Shown here in pieces: positions 1 to 3,048 of a stretch of DNA of 5,029 bases. Position 1 is the stretch's first letter, and the number at the start of each line of letters is the position of its first letter. The translations under genes were made by a program, and so were the position numbers. The stretch covers positions 1 through 5,029 of the forward strand of contig JBLRWQ010000123.1 of NCBI GenBank assembly GCA_047921175.1, written 5' to 3'. The stretch comes from T1Sed10-7 sp047921175. GTDB taxonomy: Bacteria; Actinomycetota; Nitriliruptoria; Nitriliruptorales; Nitriliruptoraceae. The notes beneath the pieces are model-generated. The model saw nothing but the letters and a program-made list of their open reading frames with translations. It was not told where the DNA came from and searched no databases.

Positions 1-345
1 GGCAAGTCGTCGCTGTTCAACCGGCTCGTCCCCGGCGCATCGCAGCAGATCGGGGAGCTGGGCCGCTACGGCGGACGGCACACCACCGTCGCGGCCTGGG
101 CGCTCGAGGCCCCGGCGTTGGACGCGTGGCTCGTGGACACCCCCGGGGTGCGCTCCTTCGGGCTGGGGGCGCTGACCCCTGCGGAGCTGCCGCAGCACTT
201 CCCGGAGCTCGCGGGCCTGCCGTGCCGGATGGACGACTGTGCCCACGTCGGCGAGCCGGGCTGTGCGATCGAGCAGGCGGTGATCGACCCGGTCCGCCTG
301 GCCGCGTTCGAGCGGCTGCGGGCCTCGCTGGCCGAAGGCGGCTGA
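1..345 (+). CDS. rsgA: Ribosome small subunit-dependent GTPase RsgA (YjeQ), C-terminal 114 residues, 5'-truncated by window
   Basis: RsgA is a circularly permuted GTPase that acts late in 30S subunit maturation; it binds the nascent small subunit and leaves after GTP hydrolysis. The frame is open from base 1 and stops at 343-345. Visible in the fragment are the end of the P-loop (GKSS, residues 1-4), a GRHTT segment fitting the G2/switch I threonine (26-29), and the G3 motif DTPG (46-49) in LVDTPGVRSF. The C-terminal zinc site C-x4-C-x-H-x5-C is complete (C75, C80, H82, C88). The G1-G2-G3-zinc order and the cysteine/histidine spacing are diagnostic of RsgA. The OB-fold and G4 motif would lie upstream of the window. 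The remaining C-terminal helix is of normal length, so the 3' end looks intact. A 68-bp gap follows before the next gene, which seems to have its own promoter. Confidence 0.96.
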   Translation, partial: GKSSLFNRLVPGASQQIGELGRYGGRHTTVAAWALEAPALDAWLVDTPGVRSFGLGALTPAELPQHFPELAGLPCRMDDCAHVGEPGCAIEQAVIDPVRLAAFERLRASLAEGG

Positions 346-382
346 CGGCCGCTGCGGTGGGGCGGTCGCGCGGTCCCGCGGA

Positions 383-394
383 CGGTCGCGACCG
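383..394. promoter_or_regulatory. 12-bp perfect palindrome CGGTCGCGACCG upstream of a -10 element; operator candidate
   Basis: Bases 383-394 form a perfect palindrome lying between a weak -35-like GAC core (379-384, cgGACg) and the -10 candidate at 401-406. Its first half, CGGTCGCG, also occurs 20 bp upstream at 363-370, about two helical turns away. This position suits a repressor or activator site. In DNA this GC-rich, CG palindromes arise often by chance, so the functional reading is inference. Confidence 0.25.
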
Positions 395-400
395 GGCCGC

Positions 401-406
401 TACGGT
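401..406 (+). promoter_or_regulatory. -10 promoter element TACGGT for the gene at 414 (leaderless-type)
   Basis: TACGGT matches the actinobacterial TANNNT -10 consensus. It ends 7 nt before the ATG at 414, which is the spacing expected when transcription starts at or next to the A of the start codon. No Shine-Dalgarno sequence precedes that ATG, which also fits a leaderless mRNA. The -35 region is weak: cggacg at 379-384 with a 16-nt spacer. Confidence 0.5.
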
Positions 407-413
407 GCGCGCC

Positions 414-863
414 ATGGGCCTCGCGACCACGCTGTTGCGCCGCTCCCTCGCGGGAGCGGGCCGCGCCGCGTCCGGTGAGCTCGGTCGGGCGGTCGCGGCG
501 GACCCGCGGCGCATCGCCCGGGGCGCGCGGGTCGATCCGCACTGGCGCCGGCAGGAGGGTGGAGGCGCCGCGCGGCTGACCCCGCAGGAGCTGATCGACC
601 CCGGGCGGCGCGTCGGGCGGTGGCACGGGGTGGACCCGCGCCGCCCCAACGACGGCTGGCGCTCGGTCTGGAAGCTGGCCGGGCTGCTGGGGTGGGCGGG
701 CGCGGTCGGCGGGGCGTGGTGGCTCGGGTCGTCGAGAGCGCGGGGGCCGCTGGCCACGGTCGCCGACCTGGACCAGTTCGGGACGGCGGTCGGCGCGGCC
801 TTGGACGGCTTCGACGCGTTGGACGGCCTCGATGCCCTGGACGGTGCGGGTCCGGCCGCCTGA
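414..863 (+). CDS. Small hypothetical protein (149 aa), one Trp-rich putative membrane segment, LDGxDA repeat tail
   Basis: I do not recognise this protein. The ATG at 414 is preferred because a -10 element ends 7 nt upstream; the frame is open further 5' but no better start signal is seen there. The N-terminal half (1-45) is basic and amphipathic, rich in Arg and Ala (TTLLRRSLAGAGRAA, DPRRIARGARVDPHWRRQ). Residues 52-85 are polar with a PQELIDPGRRVGRW stretch. Residues 87-105 (KLAGLLGWAGAVGGAWWLG) are hydrophobic and long enough for a single transmembrane helix, followed by a basic SSRAR. This suggests a bitopic membrane protein with no cleavable signal peptide. The C-terminus (130-144) is an acidic tandem repeat of LDGxDA. 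Codon usage matches the neighbours. It sits between rsgA and a tRNA gene, so context gives no function. It is probably a real gene because of the promoter and the clear hydrophobic segment. Confidence 0.6.
   Translation: MGLATTLLRRSLAGAGRAASGELGRAVAADPRRIARGARVDPHWRRQEGGGAARLTPQELIDPGRRVGRWHGVDPRRPNDGWRSVWKLAGLLGWAGAVGGAWWLGSSRARGPLATVADLDQFGTAVGAALDGFDALDGLDALDGAGPAA
801..844 (+). repeat. 18-nt tandem repeat encoding LDG(F/L)DA
   Basis: Two 18-nt units (801-818 and 819-836) differ at only a few bases and are followed by a partial third copy (837-844). They encode LDGFDA, LDGLDA and LDG at the C-terminus of the 149-residue protein. The in-frame 18-nt period suggests slippage or tandem duplication, and copy number may vary between strains. 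Confidence 0.7.
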
Positions 864-899
864 CCGGCTGGCCACAGCACACCCTGGTGGCCTGCCCGC

Positions 900-905
900 T
901 AGGCT
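900..905 (+). promoter_or_regulatory. Putative -10 element TAGGCT for tRNA-Cys
   Basis: TAGGCT fits TANNNT and lies 12 nt before the first base of the tRNA. This places a start site about 5-6 nt upstream of the mature 5' end, a usual arrangement for a single tRNA gene. No convincing -35 hexamer is seen at 16-18 nt spacing. The whole gap between the preceding stop codon (863) and the tRNA is only 54 bp, so a tRNA promoter must lie here unless the tRNA is co-transcribed with the gene upstream. Confidence 0.4.
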
Positions 906-917
906 CTCAGGGCACCT

Positions 918-988
918 GGCGGGGTAGCCAAGTGGTAAGGCAGGGGACTGCAAATCCCTTATCACGGGTTCGATTCCCGTCCCCGCCT
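918..988 (+). tRNA. tRNA-Cys (anticodon GCA)
   Basis: A full cloverleaf can be folded by hand. The acceptor stem GGCGGGG (918-924) pairs perfectly with CCCCGCC (981-987). The D stem GCC (927-929) pairs with GGC (939-941). The anticodon stem 943-947/955-959 includes one G-T wobble and encloses loop CTGCAAA with anticodon GCA at 950-952. The variable loop has 4 nt. The T stem ACGGG/CCCGT (964-968/976-980) holds loop TTCGATT. The discriminator base is T (988), the U73 identity base expected for cysteine tRNA. CCA is not encoded, so it must be added after transcription. The 71-nt length is normal for a bacterial tRNA-Cys. Confidence 0.97.
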
Positions 989-995
989 CTCGCTC

Positions 996-1046
996 CGCGG
1001 AAGCCCGGGACACGCGTCGATCTGGCGCGGCTCCCGGGCTTCCGTG
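996..1046 (+). terminator. Long GC-rich hairpin after tRNA-Cys, probable terminator
   Basis: GGAAGCCCGGGA (999-1010) pairs perfectly with TCCCGGGCTTCC (1032-1043). The stem extends outward through C998-G1044, a G-T wobble and C996-G1046. The 21-nt loop can pair further through CGCG at 1013-1016 and 1026-1029. It begins 8 nt after the mature tRNA end. No T-tract follows, as is common for terminators in high-GC actinobacteria, so termination is inferred from stem strength and position. It could also act as a 3' processing signal for the tRNA precursor. Confidence 0.7.
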
Positions 1047-1105
1047 CATCTCGAGGTGCCTGGCACGGCCGCAGCGACTCTCCTACCGCTGATAGCACGA
1101 CCTGT

Positions 1106-1113
1106 GGAGGAGG
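1106..1113 (+). promoter_or_regulatory. Strong Shine-Dalgarno GGAGGAGG for the ATG at 1119
   Basis: GGAGGAGG lies 5 nt before the ATG at 1119. It decides the start of the antitoxin-like ORF over an in-frame GTG at 1044, which falls inside the tRNA terminator hairpin and has no ribosome binding site. Confidence 0.75.
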
Positions 1114-1118
1114 TGGCG

Positions 1119-1322
1119 ATGCCGTCCGGCCAGGGTGACCGTGACACCACCGCGGCGGCACGACGCAGCGCGGTCGTGTCCGTACCGCCGACCCGGCTGC
1201 CGCCTGCACCTGAGCCGGCCGAGGTCACCGGGCGACAGCCACGGGAGAAGCGCTCGGTGACCCTGGACGCCCCCGTGGCCCACGCGGTCCGGGATGCTGC
1301 GACCCGGCTCGGCCTGCCGTGA
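1119..1322 (+). CDS. Short antitoxin-like protein (67 aa), probably a C-terminally truncated ribbon-helix-helix antitoxin
   Basis: The start is set by a strong Shine-Dalgarno site. Residues 1-43 are low in order and rich in Ala, Pro and Arg. Residues 44-63 (KRSVTLDAPVAHAVRDAAT) look like the strand and first helix of a ribbon-helix-helix DNA-binding unit of the kind found in VapB/CopG-type antitoxins. The protein then stops at RLGLP, before any second helix or toxin-neutralising tail, so it is shorter than expected for the family. Its TGA overlaps the GTG start of the PIN-domain remnant (cGTGAc, 4-nt overlap), the classic coupled arrangement of an antitoxin followed by its toxin. Since the toxin is also damaged, this is probably a relic. 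The family assignment is an inference from short motif resemblance and gene order. A stand-alone small DNA-binding protein remains possible. Confidence 0.5.
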   Translation: MPSGQGDRDTTAAARRSAVVSVPPTRLPPAPEPAEVTGRQPREKRSVTLDAPVAHAVRDAATRLGLP

Positions 1323-1559
1323 CCGACGTCGTCCTCGACGCCGACGCCCCGACCCGCTGGGTGGACCAGCACCCGGGCATCCTCGCGCTCCTCGAGGCGA
1401 CCCGGCAGGCGGGGGGAGCGGCACACGTTCCGACGGTCTGCCTGGTGGAGGCCCTCCGCGGCAGCGCTCGCCGCGACCGTCGTCTCCTCCGACCCCGACA
1501 TCGCCCTGCTCGCCAGCTACGGCGATCCGCCGGTGGCCGTGGTCAGTCCGGACGGCTGA
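1319..1559 (+). pseudogene. Degraded PIN-domain (VapC-like) ribonuclease toxin with internal deletion and frameshift
   Basis: Intact VapC-type toxins are about 125-140 residue PIN-domain RNases that cut RNA using four acidic residues and Mg2+. Here the GTG at 1319 begins MTDVVLDADAP, containing the first PIN aspartate (D7). It runs through ILALLEATRQAGGAAHVPTV to CLVEALRG with the second acidic residue (E44). At about 1460-1467 the recognisable sequence jumps to another frame (stop 1557-1559), reading ATVVSSDPDIALLASYG and then VAVVSPDG. This resembles the PIN C-terminus, with SSDPD holding the last acidic position. The roughly 50 residues expected between, carrying the third catalytic aspartate, are absent. 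Translated without a shift, the frame continues as unrelated Arg-rich sequence to a TAG at 1628-1630, giving 103 residues. The gene should therefore be non-functional. The 4-nt overlap with the upstream ORF keeps the ancestral antitoxin-toxin order. The remnant call rests on motif recognition by eye. Confidence 0.72.
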
Positions 1560-1627
1560 CGCGAGACCCGGTGCAACAGCCAGCGGTGACCGGTGCCGCC
1601 GCGGGGCATCGCGTGTGGCTCCGGCGC

Positions 1628-1633
1628 TAGCGT
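1628..1633 (+). promoter_or_regulatory. Weak candidate -10 (TAGCGT) for the permease operon
   Basis: TAGCGT fits TANNNT and sits 29 nt before the proposed ATG-equivalent GTG at 1663, in the roughly 100-bp gap between the toxin remnant and the permease gene. No good -35 is found 16-18 nt upstream. A promoter is expected in this gap because the upstream gene is dead, but the exact element is uncertain. Confidence 0.25.
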
Positions 1634-1650
1634 CGGTCGCAGGCGAGGGC

Positions 1651-1657
1651 GGGGAGG
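1651..1657 (+). promoter_or_regulatory. Shine-Dalgarno GGGGAGG for the permease GTG at 1663
   Basis: GGGGAGG lies 5 nt before GTG 1663. The same frame is open back to about 1294, but the upstream part runs through the toxin remnant in a different frame and reads as Arg/Pro-rich noise. This site therefore decides the start. Confidence 0.7.
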
Positions 1658-1662
1658 CGAGC

Positions 1663-3048
1663 GTGGCGCAGCAGGATCCACGCGCCGGATCGCGCACGCG
1701 CGGGGTGCTGCCGCGGCGCGTCGTGCTGGCCTACGGCTCGGGTGCGGCCGGGTGGGTGCTCGTCGACCGGGTCGTGCTGACCTGGCTGTACTTCGCCTAC
1801 GTCACCACCCCCACCCCGTCCGGGCAGCGGTTGATGCTGCCGCTGACCTTCGGGTTGGTGTTCTTCGGGGGCCGCGTGATCGACGCGCTGGCCGATCCGG
1901 TCATCGCCCGGTGGTCCGACAACCACACCGGGCGTCGTGGTCGCCGCCTGCCGTTCCTGACGTTCAGCGCGCTGCCCTACGTGCTCGTCTACGTGGCGCT
2001 GTTCCTGCCTCCGGTGGCCGAGCGGTCCCCGCTGAACGCGCTCCACCTCGGTGTCGGGCTCGCCGTCTACTTCGTCCTGTTCACCGCCTACGTCGGCCCG
2101 TACCTGGCCCTGCTCGCGGACCTGTCGGTGACGACCGCGGACCGGGTCGACCTGTCCACCGCGAAGGCGGTCGCGACCCTGGTGGGTGCGGGTGTCGCGT
2201 TGATCGTCTCCGGGCTGCTGGTCGAGGCGGTCGGGATCGTGACGATGGTCGTGGCGCTGGGTGCGGTGGCGCTGGTGCTGCTGCTCGTGCCGCTCACGAT
2301 CCCGGAACGGCGCTACGCCGATGCGGTCCCGGCGACGATGGCGCTGCTGCCGGCGGTCAAGGCGACGTTCGCCAACCGGCCCTTCGTGATCGCGCTGCTG
2401 GGCGCGAACGCGCTGTGGTTCGGCTTCAACATCGTGTCGCTCAACGTGCCCCTGTACGCCACCTCGCTGCTGGGGCTGACCGAGGGGGCCGTCACCGCGC
2501 TGATGGGCGCGCTGTTCGGGGTCTGCCTGCTGGTGTTCCCGGTGGTGAACCGGGCCAGCAAGCGGCACGGGCTCAAGCGGGTCATGATCGCGTCGCTGGT
2601 GGGCTTCGCCCTGGTCTTCCCGCTCATCGCCGCGTTCCCGAGCCCGCCGTTCGGCCTGGCGCCGCTGGTCTACGGGGTGGCGGTGATGGCGCTGGCGGGG
2701 GTGCCGCTGGCGGGCTTCTTCGTGGTGCCCGACGCGATCATCGCCGCGGTGGCCGATCTCGAGCAGCAGCGCACGGGGCAGCGTCGCGAGGGGATGTACT
2801 TCGGGGTCAACGGCCTCGTGCTGAAGCTCAACCTGGGGCTGTCCACGGTCGTGTCCGCCGCCCTGCTGCAGTGGTGGGGCGACCCGGTCGGGCTGCAGGC
2901 CACCGGCCCCGTGGCGGCCGTGGCGGTGGCGATCGGTGCCGCGATCTTCCTGCGCTACCCCGAGGCCGAGGTGGAGGCGGGCCGGGCCGCCCTGCGGCGC
3001 TCGGTGCCCCCGCAAGGGACCGAGCCGGGTGACGTGGGCGATGGCTGA
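1663..3048 (+). CDS. MFS transporter of the GPH (glycoside-pentoside-hexuronide:cation symporter, MelB-like) family, 461 aa
   Basis: This is an inner-membrane permease with about 12 hydrophobic segments spread over residues 18-432, and the length is normal for the family. The MelB-type signature is present in loop 2-3: RVIDALADPVIARWSD, with D74, D78 and D86, followed by the basic RRGRRLPF (91-98). AYVGPYLALLADL (142-154) matches the conserved helix 4-5 region. TGQRREGMYFGVNGLVLKLNLG (371-392) matches the conserved TG-RREG-yFG-KLG motif near helix 11. Known members couple uptake of sugars or glycosides to Na+ or H+, so a cation-coupled solute symporter is inferred; the substrate cannot be read from the sequence. 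The GTG start has a good Shine-Dalgarno site. The last 30 residues are a polar cytoplasmic tail. The next gene starts within the final codons of this one (8-nt overlap), which implies an operon and translational coupling with the nitrilase-like/Asp-box protein. Confidence 0.9.
   Translation: MAQQDPRAGSRTRGVLPRRVVLAYGSGAAGWVLVDRVVLTWLYFAYVTTPTPSGQRLMLPLTFGLVFFGGRVIDALADPVIARWSDNHTGRRGRRLPFLTFSALPYVLVYVALFLPPVAERSPLNALHLGVGLAVYFVLFTAYVGPYLALLADLSVTTADRVDLSTAKAVATLVGAGVALIVSGLLVEAVGIVTMVVALGAVALVLLLVPLTIPERRYADAVPATMALLPAVKATFANRPFVIALLGANALWFGFNIVSLNVPLYATSLLGLTEGAVTALMGALFGVCLLVFPVVNRASKRHGLKRVMIASLVGFALVFPLIAAFPSPPFGLAPLVYGVAVMALAGVPLAGFFVVPDAIIAAVADLEQQRTGQRREGMYFGVNGLVLKLNLGLSTVVSAALLQWWGDPVGLQATGPVAAVAVAIGAAIFLRYPEAEVEAGRAALRRSVPPQGTEPGDVGDG

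Noticed and set aside
338..352. Short hairpin GCGGC/GCCGC across the rsgA stop codon as a terminator
   Set aside because: Only 5 bp with a 5-nt loop and no T-tract; such stems are common by chance at this GC content.
17..1049. Minus-strand open frames of 287 and 327 codons over rsgA, the small gene and the tRNA
   Set aside because: They run antisense to rsgA and straight through a tRNA gene, and have Pro/Arg/Ser-rich noise composition.
1061..1089. TGGCAC upstream of the antitoxin-like ORF as a sigma-54 -24 box or a -35 element
   Set aside because: No TTGC-type -12 element follows at the required spacing, actinobacteria generally lack sigma-54, and the possible TACCGC -10 is a poor match.
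1294..1662. 5' extension of the permease frame to about 1294
   Set aside because: The extension reads as Arg/Pro-rich noise across the toxin remnant, whereas GTG 1663 has a Shine-Dalgarno site at proper spacing and starts just before the first membrane helix.
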